Source: Micropterix aruncella (taxonomy: Eukaryota > Arthropoda > Insecta > Lepidoptera > Micropterigidae). From it: a stretch of 64,000 bases of DNA. The notes under the pieces are model-generated. The model made no database searches, was not told the DNA's origin, and worked only from the letters and a program-made list of their open reading frames with translations. Both the position numbers and the translations under genes were made by a program. This document shows positions 1-12,362 of this stretch, piece by piece. The DNA lies in contig OX155972.1 in assembly GCA_944548615.1 (NCBI GenBank), forward strand, positions 10,041,161 to 10,105,160, written 5' to 3'. Every line of letters begins with the position of its first letter. Within the stretch, counting starts at the first letter, position 1.

Positions 1-1033
1 CTATATATACACTATACGACGTATCTCTATTATATATTAATATATCCATATGCCATATTATGCCATATCCACTTCCAATTCTCTGCCTATCTCAGCAACT
101 TTTTATTTTAACTCAATATTTATTTTAAAATAGTAATTTTTAATTAAAATATCCAAATATTTCTTTAAATTGTATCTATCGCAGGAAACGATTAACGGAC
201 GAACGTTTTTTTCCTCTCTTTATAAGCACAGTATACCCCAGCCAGTAGCTTCTCTTAGAACAAAATCAAAGGGTAAGGGCTCGGATATGGTCACCATATG
301 TTTCGCTACTCGGCCTACGCAGATATCCGAACGCTTGAAAATTTCGCCAGCCTTTACCTGCTCGTAATGTTAACTGTTCGCGTTCGTCGGGACTTACCTC
401 TCTACCCCCCTAAGTAAATAAAATTGTATGTTCTATAATATAGTCATACATGTTTACATACATACAAACATACATTAGGTGCTAAAAGAAGAAGAAAAAC
501 CAATTCGTTTTTGCCACCCCTGATCACGGCTGTGCAGCGAAACGCGACGGCATGGCGCGCGACAAGGACAAAGAGAGCGGAAAGGGACGCCGCTAGCGGA
601 ACGGACCGGGACAGAGATACTTCTCCGCGCTCCGCCAAACACTATTGTTCCTGCTGCCGCGCCGCACGGCACCGCATCGCCGCCACGCTACGCCCGAATG
701 TAAATTTACCCGACCTTTTTTACACCAGTTTCGTCCTTTTGCCAACCCATTGTTCTCAGACTCCATTTCTCCCTCTTCTATTCTGTCTGCGGAATAGATA
801 TTGGCTAGGGCTGTCGTTAATTTCGCCTTCTTGTAACGCCATTACTAATGAAGAACTGTAGGAACCTTCGATCATAATATTTAACCGGTCGGACACCAAC
901 AATACCTATCGGCATTTTGCGTCGTTTGACAGATCCGCGTGTAGAGCTTTTGGCCGTCCCCTAAATAACATATAAAAATATAATATACATGACTAACAAA
1001 TGACTTCATATTCATAAAAATGACTTCACATTG
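1..1033. other. No recognisable gene
   Basis: AT-rich sequence with a GC-richer patch at about 520-700. Short open frames cross the patch, but I recognise no domain, splice pattern or repeat family in any of them. Confidence 0.5.
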
Positions 1034-2116
1034 ATAAGTTCGTAGCAAAGGCTTTCAAACAACTTGGAATGATTCTGCGCATAGGTAAACCTTTTACCAG
1101 AGGCAAAACTTTCAAAGTACTCTACAATGCATACGTTCGTAGCGTTCTAGAATTCGGAAGCGTAGTTTGGAATCCCCAATATGCAGTTCATATAGATAGG
1201 ATTGAGAGGGTGCAAAAGGGATTCTTAAATTCATTGAACTTTCTGACAGATAACACGTCTACGGGTTATGCAGAGAGAGCGACAAAACACAAAGTACACT
1301 TCTTGTATGCAAGACGTGCCTTCTTAGACAATGGGCCCGATTGCGTTTCTTTGTGAACTAAAACTAAAATTAGTCCAAACGAACGAGACATAGCAATACA
1401 TTAGAGCGAAATACGAAACGAACGATCGTCGATAAATACTACTGCCGAACTTATACCTACTCGTTCGATTAAATTCGAGCATAATTTCGTGCTGTGTAAG
1501 ATTTGACCTTGGCGGGCAGTTTTAATGCGAAAAAGTGACAACCGGTTATCTCACACTCCGCTCTAGCGTATTGCACTGTCTCGTTCACACGGACTAATTT
1601 CCGATTTTAGGTCACGAAGAAACGCAATCGAGCCCAATATCTTCCTATATAAATTTTAAATAACCATATTAATTCTTCACCCCTTTTGGACATCTTTTCT
1701 TCATCCCTCTTCTCGTTCAAAAGATACATTTTATATACCCTGTTTTCACACGAACTATGTGAAAAATACCTTTTTCAGACGGTCATGTTTACATTATAAT
1801 AAAGCTTCGAATGACCTCGACGTATTTTCCGACACGTTGGTTAGTTTTAGGAAAAAAATAGGCGATTTGTTGTGGCATTAGCTTCTAGTTTAATTTGTTT
1901 TTAAGTAAAACTTTTTGTTTTTTAGTTGCATTAGTTGGTTTGGTTGCTTGGTTTAATAAGTTATTACTGTAATTTTGATTGTCATTTTCTCTTTGCTGCT
2001 ATTTATAATATTACGTAGTAATTAATATTAATATAGGTCTAATTGTATTATGTATTATTTCCACACAAATGTATATGACTGTTTTTAAATAAAAAAACAA
2101 AAAAAAAATAAAAAAA
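1034..2116 (+). pseudogene. 5'-truncated non-LTR retrotransposon (LINE) tail
   Basis: The frame at 1040-1332 reads as the segment downstream of the reverse transcriptase in Jockey/CR1-type LINEs. It has the pattern LYNAYVRSVLEFGSVVWNP followed by a run that starts IERVQKGFL. The reading is broken by a 303-bp MITE at 1333-1635. After the MITE it resumes with frame damage to the terminal SFRKKIGDLL segment, which ends near 1880. A 3' untranslated stretch follows, ending in an A-rich tail at about 2088-2116, which marks the retrotransposition 3' end. The catalytic YADD block and the endonuclease are missing, so the copy was 5' truncated at insertion. It cannot move. Clade assignment is approximate. 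Confidence 0.8.
1333..1635 (-). mobile_element. MITE-G copy 1 (non-autonomous DNA element, 3-bp target duplication)
   Basis: Starts GGGCCCGATTGCG and ends CGCAATCGAGCCC, with inverted termini of roughly 50 bp. Both flanks carry AAT, so the target duplication is 3 bp. It lies inside the LINE at 1034-2116 and is therefore younger than it. Related copies are at 23383, 27522, 35693 and 57908. No coding capacity. The 3-bp AT-rich duplication and GG-starting termini fit a PIF/Harbinger (Tourist-like) origin, which is inference. Confidence 0.85.
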
Positions 2117-2509
2117 GATCTATTATGTAGCAAGAGAGGATTCATAAAAAACGATACTGTCAGCATTAATTTACAAAATCGACCAAAAAGTTGCGACGCA
2201 GGTTTTTGCGCTTGAAGGTTGGCTTCCGATTAGTTAATGCCCAGTCATGTCAAGCTTGTCTAGATTTTTGCTTAAGATTACCATATGAACGTTACTGCTG
2301 CATTACAGAGACACTCGTTACTGCTGCAATACAAATTATTCGCTCATAGACCAGTAACAAAAAGTAAACACAAAGCGGCATCTTGATCTTTACGTCAACG
2401 CTGCCTACCTAGGCCTAGGCCGTTACCAAGGACTGGCGGAACAGAAAATTGTTTCATATGGGCACACGTTATAATAAAAAAAAGTTAAGTAATCACAAGT
2501 GTTTAAAAA

Positions 2510-3465
2510 AAAGATTGTACCACCCAAGGCTTTCTCGGCAAGTAGCCAAGCGCTGGTTTCATCTGAATAATATTTTTAAAAATAAAATCGCCCTGTCTAT
2601 CGGCGGACGTACCCGGGTGGGTTCCATTGCCATGCCTCACGCGGCGCGGTTCGTTCTTGGCTAGAGGCTGGTTTGGGCAAAGCAGCAACATTATGGCGTT
2701 AATATTTAATATAAATATATGGCGGTATTTAAATATCGGTAGTGTAGCTTGTATCAAGAGATAATCTAACCGAAATTTCCCAATGTTATTTCAGCCAGAC
2801 AAGGCATATGTGTACAAATTTCAAGTTTCTAGGTCCAATATTTCTAGATTGATATATGACTAGCTCGCACTCTGGTGGACCGATTTTAAACACAACCTTT
2901 TCAACTCTTGCCTTGATGAAATCATGCCTGCATACCAAGTTTCAGTTCAATCGGATTAAGCGTTTGAGCGTTATTGTGGAGGAATACACATACCTAGCTA
3001 GTATAATAAGAAAGGTTGTATAATCATTAGATATATGTAAGTATAATCGTTTAATATTACGCTCTAGCGTATTTCTCTGTCTCGTTTGCTATAGTCTAGA
3101 ATAATAGTCTATATTAGAATAATAATGATAGTAATAGTAATGGAGTAGAGTAATAATAATATTATTAACAGTATAATTATAATAATAGTCTATAGTAGAA
3201 TAATAGTTATAATCTAGAATAATAACCAAGAAAAATTGTTAACGATTTGGAATGACCTGTAAGGTTAATTATGTTTTGGGAAATAAATAAATAAATAAAT
3301 AAATAGAGACACAGAGCGACAAACAGGCAGACTTCTATCTGGAATGGTCTTAATAGTCTAAGGAAGGTTCGGAATGAAAATTTCCGTCTTCATTTTTAAA
3401 AAAAAATATTATGCGTTCACAATACCTTCCCTCCTCGACGGCTGGCGGGCCGGGAAAGCTATATA
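2510..3465 (+). repeat. RepA interspersed repeat, copy 1 (interrupted)
   Basis: Seven partial copies of this family occur in the window. The 5' half contains a CGGCAAGTAGCCAAG-type block, then a GGTTCGTT block. The 3' half contains CAATCGGATTAAGCG and TTATTGTGGAGGAATACAC, then a terminal segment with CAGACTT.TATCTGGAATGG. Here the 3' terminal part (about 3300-3465) is separated from the rest by some 290 bp of ATA-rich sequence, a MITE-G fragment near 3060-3095 and an (AAAT)n run at 3280-3306. No terminal inverted repeats or coding frame are evident, so the class is unresolved. Confidence 0.7.
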
Positions 3466-4029
3466 AAGTAAAAGTATTTTAAATAAAACTAACTATAAAT
3501 AAATAAAACATAGTACGAGACAGCTGTTTATGAGACAGATGTTTTAAAAATTTAAGTTTAGTGATTCGCAGCAATAAGAAGCTGAATAATATTACGAAGG
3601 AATATAGTACGTCCTCCTACAGCGGTGGGTACTTTTTTGCGTGTCTACTCTGACAAATTGCGGAATACAATCATTTGGCTGTCGTTCGTGGAAGGCTCGT
3701 GTTTGATGGCTCAATTAGTGCGACCAGCAAACAAGCTGCATCGCTAAATAGGCTATTTTTTGAGCGAAAATACGCCTACTATTTCAGAGAATTCCCACAA
3801 TTTGGATGAGCGCCAGATGACAGGAGAAAAAAATAACGGAATTTAAGAACGCGATTAACTGATAAAGGCATCGGCATAAAACGCCAGCCGAATCAACAGT
3901 ATGCAATACGCGGACGATTCTCTCCTACTTAAGGGACCATTTCAAAGATGGTAGTACACAGAATTAATACTCCTTTCAGCTATACATAACCCAGAATTAT
4001 AGAATTCATAACCAAGAATTGATAATGAT
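3466..4029. other. No recognisable gene
   Basis: Short frames only. Nothing recognised. Confidence 0.45.
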
Positions 4030-4676
4030 TTCAGCTCCACATATATTTATATTCATATTCATTTTATTGGTATACTGGTATACAAGTCAGATACAGATTA
4101 GCAAACAAACCTTTTTTTTATTGTATAGAAAAAATAAAAATAAACATAAAAAGGAAAAAAAACACAAGAATAATGTAAAAATAGGAAATACAAGGCAACA
4201 TGCAAAGAGATCATTAAATACTAGCATTTTAGACTTCACTCGAATAATATTCCTTCAGTGAGTAAAACGCCTTATCTGTGAGGTACCTCTTAAGGCGTCT
4301 CTGAAACACGGCAAGAGATTGCGCCTGCCTAATATGCTCGCTGAGTTTTTTTTAAACCGTTGGGCCGGCGATATAGGTTAGCCTCTCCTACTTGGATAAT
4401 GCATGACTTACCGAACGTAGCATGCTACGGGATCTTGTTGGATAGTGGTGGTGCACACCATTCACTTCAAAATCGTCTATATATGTGCGAACGAACAGCG
4501 CTACTTCCATTATATAAATGGACGGCAGCGTCGTGATGCAGAGTTCTCTAAACAGAGGCCTAGCCGTCGTATCAAGAGCCACACGCGCTATTGTGCGGAC
4601 TGCACGCTTCTGCATAACGAAGGCCCTCTGCCTATCGGCTGCTCGTCCCCATAGCTCCGCGCCGTACATTAGCAGT
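4030..4676 (-). pseudogene. LINE C-terminal coding fragment and 3' end
   Basis: On the minus strand, 4669 to 4388 encodes a LINE segment beyond the reverse transcriptase: an MYGAELWG start, then MQKRAVRTIARVA, LPSIYIMEVALFVR and a YPTRSR motif. This order is typical of CR1/Jockey-like proteins. After a frameshift near 4370 the expected end of the protein can still be read in another frame, with SEHIRQAQS, RLKRYLTDKAFYS and LKEYY finishing around 4245. A short AT-rich 3' region follows to about 4030. No catalytic region is present. This is a 5'-truncated, frameshifted dead copy. Confidence 0.8.
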
Positions 4677-5690
4677 GAATGAACATGTTCATATATTCAT
4701 ATTCATATATTTATTGCCCAAAGCTTTTTCGAAAAATAGCTTTTTCTCTTTCTGGTCATATATGCAAGAGCGGCGAAAAATAGGACTTGCTTTAAATAAC
4801 TGTTGACAAATTGTCTTGTAAAAGAGAGATGACCAGGAGTTTCAAAAATATTAGACATTATCATATAATCTGAACGTTCATAATTTTAAATATTATATTT
4901 TATCTTATTTTATATTCTAATATATTACTGTTTTATTTTACATTATATAGGAAGGAAATTTGTTTTATTTTTATTATTCCTCATCTTAGTTATACGTAAA
5001 ATGCAAGATTATATTATTTATAGCTTTGCCTTTTTCTAATTTTACTATTTTGATTTTTTTAATGTTTTTTTTATTTTGATTTGAATTTATTCCTAGAATT
5101 TTTAATTTTTCACTTCTAATTTTATTTCTTTCTTAGTTTTTGCATTTATAACCGTTTGTAGTCAAATGATTATTTAAAGGTTTGATTACATGATTACATT
5201 TCTTATTTTTCAACATATATGAAAGTTTACCATACAACAGGTCCCAGCCTTGTTAAGTCCCAAAGTAATGTATTAATTTTATGTTATTTAATCAGTGTTC
5301 GAAATATTTGGGTGCATAGTTCCTGAGATAAAATTGTTTACCCACACAGATTTGCATTAATATAATGAATAAATAAATATAATGATAGGATTAAAAACAA
5401 TAAAAAAATCTCTTTCTACTAATAAAAAAGCAAGACATGGCCTTGGGCAATGTCTCTCTATCCATTAACCTCATTAACCATCAACCAACTTAAGTTTATA
5501 TTACAAGTAGGTATTGCGTTGCCTACACAAAATTAAAATTAAAATGATAAAATAAACAGAAAACACGAAATAAAAAATCACAATAACGAAAGAAAAACAA
5601 ATTATCAAAATGATATAAAGACGCAGAGGAAAGGAAGGAGACGAGGGAAAGAAAGTGGAGCGAGAAGGTGGAGGAGGAGAGTTGGTTATA
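4677..5690. other. AT-rich interval, nothing recognised
   Basis: AT-rich DNA with a purine-rich stretch at about 5615-5680. I see no gene, RNA or repeat shared with other parts of the window. Confidence 0.45.
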
Positions 5691-5832
5691 TTATAGTTTT
5701 TGATTTATGTGCTTCTTGAGCCTGGCCTTAATCGTGGTGATGCTGGCGGTTGATCTGGTATTATTCAGTAAAGCATTCCAGAGCCGTGCTGCTTCCACGA
5801 AGAAGGGATACGAGAAAAAATCGCTGCTGCAC
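5691..5832 (-). pseudogene. LINE ORF2 extreme C-terminus
   Basis: The minus strand from 5832 to the stop at 5691-5693 is open for 46 codons. It reads SYPFFVEAARLWNALL, then a spacer, then IKARLKKHINQKL and the stop. The pattern of an aromatic residue, LWNxL, a spacer and K-rich helix is the standard ending of many LINE ORF2 proteins. Nothing upstream of it on that strand is recognisable, so it is a short 5'-truncated relic that differs in sequence from the 4030-4676 copy. Confidence 0.75.
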
Positions 5833-6149
5833 ATTTAAAAATTTCCTTGCAGAAAAATTCATTCATTTCAAACCAAACGAACTTCCAAAAGTTTATTTTT
5901 AGTTTAGTCGATTTTTAAAATCTTAAGCTGGGCATTGACGGTCAGTTTTTCGCGTTTGTCCAGCCGTAAAACTGTGGCGTCACTCCAAATGGTTTTATGC
6001 CAACTAGATTTTCCCATTCACTGGCGTCACTCCGGCTCTTTAGTTTTCGACCGGCCCGGGCGCATGAAGGACGTGTTTTCTCTTTGCGGACGTCCACGAA
6101 TAAAAATGGATTCTGATTGCGAAGAAGAAACATTCCTTGTTACTTTGGC

Positions 6150-6447
6150 TACTGTTTGTTGTCAAATAGGTATTCACAAGAAAACGAAAAAGAAAGCAAT
6201 GGATTAAAGAATGGCTTAAAAAAGGAGTCAATTCACGCAGGTCAATCTCTTAAATGAGTTATCGTTAGAACCAAGTGACTGGCGAAACTATGTAAGGATG
6301 GACGAAGGGACATATTTCAAGATTCTAGAACTTGTAACTCCATATATTGTTAAACAAGATACTAATATGAGACAAGCTATAAATCCTCATGAGAGATTGA
6401 CTGCCACTCTTCGTTTCTTAGCATCGGGAATAAAATCTGACTGATCC
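6150..6447 (+). pseudogene. Harbinger transposase, N-terminal remnant
   Basis: Two adjoining frames give WIKEWLKK, then LLNELSLEPSDWRNYVRMDE, KILELVTPYI, KQDTNMRQAI and PHERLTATLRFLASG. This is the conserved N-terminal block of HARBI1-like nucleases: the RMDE motif, the TPxIxKQDTxMR motif and the PxERLxxTLRFLAxG helix before the catalytic domain. A one-base frameshift lies near 6225-6238, and a stop follows shortly after the last motif at about 6445. The three catalytic acidic residues would lie further downstream and are absent, so no active enzyme is made. Confidence 0.9.
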
Positions 6448-6871
6448 AATTCAATTTTATAAATAATATCTAAATAAAATTGGAATATTTTATCTAACTA
6501 AAATCTTCTACAGCTTTTTGTTGATACTATTTATTTTTTAATTTTTGTCGGTTATTTTCCATAAGCATTCTGAATTTCTATATTTTTTGATGAAATCTAT
6601 CATTATGACACGTCCGACACCGCCATGACAAAAACAAAAACACAGCACCCGCTATCACCGCGCGCGCTGAGAGCGACCTGACGCGTTGGATTGCCGATTG
6701 AGCACTCACGGTCAGTTTGGCGCGACGCGCCAGTTGGATTATGGTAGCCACGGAAAATATCCGTGGCGCGTCGTCAGTTAAGAGCCGTATTACAAAATAG
6801 CGTAGGTATTCTTTTAAAATGAGTTGAAAAAATGAACGCATTTTTTTTTTGGATGTAACTATAAAAGATAG

Positions 6872-6900
6872 GATAAATAAATAAATAAATAAATAAATAA
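6872..6900. repeat. (AAAT)n microsatellite
   Basis: About seven AAAT units inside the Harbinger element at 5926-7586. Confidence 0.95.
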
Positions 6901-7589
6901 CTATTCAACCCTGGGAGAAAAACCGCGGCACTGAGCGCTCTTCTCTTGCGCAAGCAAATATATACACAATTTCTAATAGTTTTTTGCAGTGTTTTCTCCT
7001 TTCTAATGACAATAATTTATATTATGTCGTATTGCTAAAAGAGTGAACTTTAATATAGTATAAGTATTATATAAGAATCTTATTTTATTTCTGAGAAAAT
7101 TAGAATGATACAGGAAGATTTTTTTTTAATTTTGTGTAATTGTAAGTAATGTATACCTTGGATATGTGGTCAAAAAACGAAAAAATAAAGCCATCAAGAA
7201 TACATGACGGACATAAAAAAAAATAGTATACGGTTTTCGTTGTAGTGATATTACTGTATTAAGGAGCTCAAAGTTTGCCTTCCGAGCGTTTTACGAATAA
7301 CGACTTTCGGAAAATGGGCTGAATATGTAAATAATATTCGTTACATCTAAAATTAAAGGCCGCTATGATCAACATCAAGAAATGGTCCAGGTAATTCAGT
7401 AATTAAAGTTTGTAGAAATCTCTTTATTTCTTGGAATTAGAACGCCAAAAATCCACTTTTCTTGCCTTTCTGGAAAAAATATGTGAACGGGCTCTTAAAA
7501 CTCTAGTGATGATTCGACATTCACGATCAAATTTTGGATGCACACCAGTTCAACTGATGCGAAAAACTGACCGTCAATGCCCAGCTTTA

Positions 7590-8523
7590 CTATTATATAA
7601 TGATTGATTCAAAATTCATGCAGCAGAACATACTATTTTACCGGTTCTTTTGGTACAAATTTAAAGTAGCCAGAAAATGAAATAGGTTAATAATTCATCA
7701 ATTTAAATTTCGGTTTTAATGAAATCAACAATAAATATGAGGAAAAAACATGCTCATGCCATGCTCATGCAATAGTCATGTATATCCAAAACTTCTGTTT
7801 TTAATTAAAGTATGCAAAAATACATATGTCAAAAGAAGCTCTACACCGTGCAACCCTGGGATTATATATCCCTCGTTGTATAAAGAGGTCAGAGTTAAAT
7901 ATTCAATTCGTTAAAGCAATACTGAAGTAATATAGAAGACTGTTTCTTTTGCAAATAGGCTAAAAGTAAATATTGACTCAATCCAATATCGCTACCATTG
8001 GAGTCTTCAGTAAAGTATAAATTAAATATCCCAGTTTGACTTTGTGGCTCGCTCTTTTCATCGTCTTTAATCGCGGAGTTGTCCTTAAGTTATCAAGACA
8101 CAATATTTTAATCAAAGTTATTGCAAGTGACCACCTACCTGTCATAGTTTATTTAAGCAATTCATAAGAAAATATTATAATTTACTGGTCATTTAGGAAT
8201 AATTTTCGTGGATTTGAGATGCGATGTGGGCTTTTTGAAAACGATTTCTTTTGCGTATGAATTTCGAATATATTACACTATTGTATGGCGGTCAATAAAT
8301 TTTATTCTGTAAAATTCATATTTATTTTTTTTAAATGTCTTAAAAAGTTTAAGAATCCAGGTATGAAGGAAGGAAATTATATGTTAACAGTTAATCAATA
8401 GACTCAAATGAAATTGTAATTCTAAAAATAATTACATAGCTTTTTTATTTTTAGTAACCGATAACATACAATTGAAATTAACATGTTAAATATTTTTCTA
8501 TGTTGCTTGTTTAAAACCCTTTT
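7590..8523. other. AT-rich interval, nothing recognised
   Basis: No domain, RNA or repeat family recognised on either strand. Confidence 0.45.
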
Positions 8524-8742
8524 TCATACAGTGTATTTGATTGAAGGTTGGATATCATTATGGACATCTTCACTCTTGAAGCTGCTCCACGACATTGATG
8601 CTGCACTTTGTTCATACCACTCTCTTAGGTTTTCGAGCCAGGATGTCCTGCTTCGGCTCGGTCTTCGGCGGCTATCGATTATCTCTTGCATTAAGAGTTG
8701 CAAGGTTCTGGGTTTTAAGCCCCTTTTTACTTGTCCAAAGTA
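8524..8742 (-). pseudogene. RTE-like non-LTR retrotransposon C-terminus
   Basis: The minus strand is open for 72 codons plus a stop. It shows YFGQVKRGL near the start, then LLMQEIIDS, an arginine-rich RRRPSRSRTSWLENLREWY block, and a short tail ending in KYTV. The order FGHxxR, LIMxGKIxG, GRxRxSWLxNLREW is the hallmark ending of the RTE-type endonuclease-reverse transcriptases that are abundant in insects. Upstream sequence on the same strand (above 8760) no longer reads as reverse transcriptase, so only this tail survives. Confidence 0.8.
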
Positions 8743-8835
8743 TTAAAGTTTCGGTTTTTTTGACGGTATAGGGTACTTTATATTTTTCCATCACTTCGAC
8801 TCATGACTTCGGCTCATCACTTCGACGTCGCCACA

Positions 8836-9872
8836 CTAACAGCCGTATTCAGAGTCGACACTCAAGGGGTCCCTCAACTCAAGTGTGCCCTAACTTGTCA
8901 GATTACTATTCAGAAACCATACTTAAGTAAGCACTCAAGTAGGCTACTCGAGTGTGCCCTTAAGGGAGGCATCTTCCATACATTTTTGTATTCAGAGACA
9001 ATACTTGAGTGTCGAGGAAGCTAAAATGGCCGACATTTCATAAGTTTTGAACTGTCAAATTCAAGTGTGGTCTCGAGCTCACTTTGGCGAGTGCGCGTTG
9101 AGTATTCCACTAATTAATGCGTGTTTTTTGTGAATTAAACCCAATATTTCTATAACTCTATGGTTTATAATGATTTGATCGATTTTATAAGCTGTATTTA
9201 CCGCGTCGCACGCGTCATTACGTAAGGGATTTCAACAATCTCCTTGACTTCTACTTCCCTGGAGAGTTTAAAAAACATTTCCGCCTCGCCATTCAAATGT
9301 TTTCTGATTCTGTTGGGTTTTAACGAAAACCGCGGATTTCCGATTCCGCCTGATGCAGTTAGTGCTGGCACTGAAATTCTTTACCACCGGCAATTAGCCA
9401 TACAATGCCAACCACAGCTATTATTTCTACCCATATTTTTTGCTAATTCCTAGGTAAAGAAATTCTGCATCTAAATTCGGGGCGAACTAGCAAAAGGCAA
9501 AACGAAAAAGACGAAAGAGCGCATCGAGGAAATCGATCAAGAAACCGCCAAGAAAAATACTCCGACGTCGAGCAAACGTCAGTGACAACCACGCGACAAC
9601 AGCAGTGAGCTAATGCACCGACGGGTTTTTTCAAAGAGCACAATCATTTTGTTCAAAGACAACGAAAACTCTATAGACCGTGTAATAGGAATGTATTAGT
9701 TTCGAATTAGAAATCAATCCAATTGCTTGAGGGTCCCTTAAGTGCATACTCACTGAAGGGAGCCCTTAAGTAACGACTATGAATAGCAAATTTGAGGGTG
9801 GTACTTGAGTGTCACTCGAGTGAGTGTTCCCTTAAGGTGTACTTAAGTATCGACTGTGAATACGGCTGTTAG
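8836..9872 (+). mobile_element. Harbinger-related DNA element with subterminal repeats
   Basis: The left end begins CTAACAGCCGTATTCA at 8836 and its reverse complement ends at 9872. The inverted match continues imperfectly to about 31 bp. Inside both ends are many short repeats of the type CTCAAGT / ACTTGAG, at about 8860-9020 and 9730-9850, and these could be transposase-binding sites. A Harbinger-like transposase fragment lies in the middle. The target duplication is not clear: TAA on the left opposite TTA on the right is possible if those bases are not part of the termini. Length 1037 bp; the catalytic domain is missing. Confidence 0.8.
9197..9400 (+). pseudogene. Harbinger transposase, N-terminal remnant
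   Basis: The frame starting near 9197 reads RRTRHYVRDF, then a DFYFPGEFKKHFRLA block and QMFSDSVGF. This matches the N-terminal region of PIF/Harbinger transposases (RRxxxVRDRxNPL, EFxxxFRLSK, xFxxLL). After a frameshift near 9320 the next conserved helix can be seen as LALKFFTTGN, equivalent to LxALRFxATGxxQ. Stops follow. The copy differs strongly from the transposase at 6150-6447, so it belongs to another lineage. Confidence 0.75.
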
Positions 9873-12054
9873 CACCCGCGAAATAAGGAGCACAGTTCTA
9901 TAAACCCACATTAAGAAGACCTCCAGTTTCTTACAGAGGGTTTGAGTGAGGGTCCGTCATTTAATCCAATAAAATTAACATAAATACATTGTGGTAACTA
10001 TAAAATTAAAGGTCTGATTGAGCAGAATGCGCAATCGTCTTTAACCCGGCGAGGATGTGGAACAAAAAGGGTACGTTAAGAATGTGGAGGGTCATGATGA
10101 ACCTGTATTTAATTTTTTTTTAAAGTATGTATTGAAATGTAAGAAAAAAGGAACGGAATGAAACTTATGAATACGTTACTAAATAAATATTTTTTATTTA
10201 AAAAAATACCATTACGCATAGACAAGTTTTATTATTTTGAACATACAAAAATCTAAAAAATAATAAACTTTAGCAAGACTCTCCGTTAGATATTAAAAAT
10301 AATAAATAACAAGCTATTTCATAAAACTAATATTTTTTAAGGTACTGTATAAGAGATCAATCATTTACGATTGATCACAAAGTTACGATTTCAGACTTTT
10401 TATATTATAATCAACTCTCGCCGTAGCACACGGACAGAACGAAAGAATGTTTGCTGGCCAAATGTACGAATGACACCTTTCGGAAACATGATTCATTCAT
10501 CATAAACATACATATTCAGTAGATTTCAGCATATCATAAATCACTGTCAGAGGCTATTTTTTGAAAAATATAGCCTTGAAAAATGGCACAAAACTGCTAC
10601 GTCGTGGTTGTGGAAATGTGGAATGGAAAGATAAATACCCTTTTAGCGTTTGCGCGAGTGGTAGGCAGCTCGCAGAGGGAAGGAAATTCAACAGCTCCAG
10701 CTACTGAGAAGTTCGAGAAGAGAGTACGGACGCTGGACAAAATATTGTACACAAAACAAAATGAGCAGGGTCAATTTTTTTTTCTACGAATATCGTTATG
10801 ATGATGGATTTTATTGTATAAAAACGTGCATTTCTGCGCGCAAAAATTGCTTGTAATAATTAAATAAATACAAAAGTTAACTTTTCGTACCGGCGCTCGT
10901 GTTTTTATTTTTTTTAACATTGTTCTTGTGGTAGGTACTTTGACAATATTCACCAAACGATAAAATGATCGAATCGTTTTTCGAATCAGTAACTACCGGC
11001 CGTATTTCTAAATTTGAAAGACCAACACATCACTCTTGGGTATGGCTATATCTTGAAGATAAATAATACTATACAATACAATCAACTACTCCAGTAGATA
11101 GGCATTCCTACACTGGGATGCGTCACAAAATTAAATGCTTAAAATTTAATTATTAAAAACTTAACTATCATGATAGTTGCTATGGCTGTAATATTATATT
11201 CAATATTACCTACTTACAAATAATCAAAATATACTAATGTCATTAAATAGTAAGAGAGAATAATATATTAAAATAGAAATGCAAATTCTATGTAGAATAA
11301 TCAACGTAAAATAATTTTATTGTCAATCCAGCAATAACATAAATAGATGTATACTAAATTATATGAGAATAAGAATGTCAGCTATCATAATACCGTTATG
11401 TTTAAAATTTTACATTTTTTTCTAATTATCAACATGGAAAATAAACTCGAAATTTTCAAACTCCCATATACCATAAATTGTGTTTATTATCAAATTATTT
11501 ATAATTATCTTTTTAAATTGGTCCTCTCCAAGTCTTTTCATTTGCTCTGGAATCTTATTATACGAGGACAAATTTTAGTGAATAAAACTGTATCGCACTT
11601 TGCTAAGTCGCTGTCGGTTTATGTGGAGATTGGATTTATTCCTCTTATCGTGATGATGAAAATATAATTTATTGGTGACGTAACTTGTTTACCTGAAATT
11701 CCTGACAGATTAAATTTTAATATGTATTTACTACTTTATAAAGTCAGATTTCGACCAAGGCCTCATTTTCCGCACTAAAGTACCTATCTTTAAATCCCCA
11801 CTAGCTAAAGTCTGAATTTTAAAACATTCGAATTTAAAATCGATTTCACATGCGCATACGATAAGAATACGTTTCTCGCTGGTTTGGTGGCGGATTTAGA
11901 CTTATAATTTGAATGAAGCTCTATCTTTTCAATATAAAGTTTGTATATTACAGAGATAGAGGATTGGTGGATACTTATTTCGAACAATCGAGTATTACTG
12001 AAATAATAATTTATGAAATGTTTGTACAGTCCACGAGGGAAAGTATTGTGAACG
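9873..12054. other. Interval without recognisable features
   Basis: Low-complexity AT-rich DNA. Open frames such as those at 10583-10801 and 11347-11667 show no domain and look like chance. Confidence 0.45.
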
Positions 12055-12097
12055 CGCATCATTTACTTTAAGATGAAGACGGAAATATTTGTTTTAA

Positions 12098-12136
12098 CCC
12101 CCCCCCCCCCCCCTCCACCCCCCCCCCCCCCCCCCC
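12098..12136. repeat. Poly-C / poly-G tract
   Basis: A C16 run, then TCCA, then a C19 run on the plus strand. It interrupts the 3' terminal part of the inverted RepA copy. Homopolymers this long are mutation- and sequencing-prone. Confidence 0.95.
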
Positions 12137-12304
12137 GAGACGAATAGGTAAGACCATTCATTTCCAGATTGAAGTCTGTTTGTGTGTATGTGTGTTTGTA
12201 TATATTTATTCCTACGATAGCGACCAAACGCTTAATCCAATTGAGCTGCCTTTAGTATGCAGGCTTCATTTGATTATAGCAAGAGTTGAAAAGTGGTTGA
12301 AATC

Positions 12305-12362
12305 GGTCCACCATCCCTGGTGGACCATCCCTTTTGGACGGGTCCACCATCCCTGGTGGAGC
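12305..12362. repeat. Duplicated 22-bp hairpin
   Basis: GGTCCACCATCCCTGGTGGA occurs at 12305 and again at 12341. The first copy forms a perfect 9-bp stem with a 4-nt loop. Comparison with other RepA copies shows a single GTGGACC at this place, so this is a local amplification inside RepA. Confidence 0.85.

Larger units (their letters stand above)
5926..7586 (+). mobile_element. PIF/Harbinger DNA transposon, internally deleted
   Basis: A complete element with perfect 28-bp terminal inverted repeats. The left end begins AGCTGGGCATTGACGGTC at 5926 and its exact reverse complement ends at 7586. It is flanked on both sides by TTA (5923-5925 and 7587-7589), the TWA duplication typical of PIF/Harbinger. 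It retains the N-terminal part of a transposase at about 6150-6447, while the catalytic DDE part is gone. The interior around 6640-6780 is GC-richer, with short palindromes such as GGCGCGACGCGCC (6719-6731). The element is 1661 bp and non-autonomous. Confidence 0.9.
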
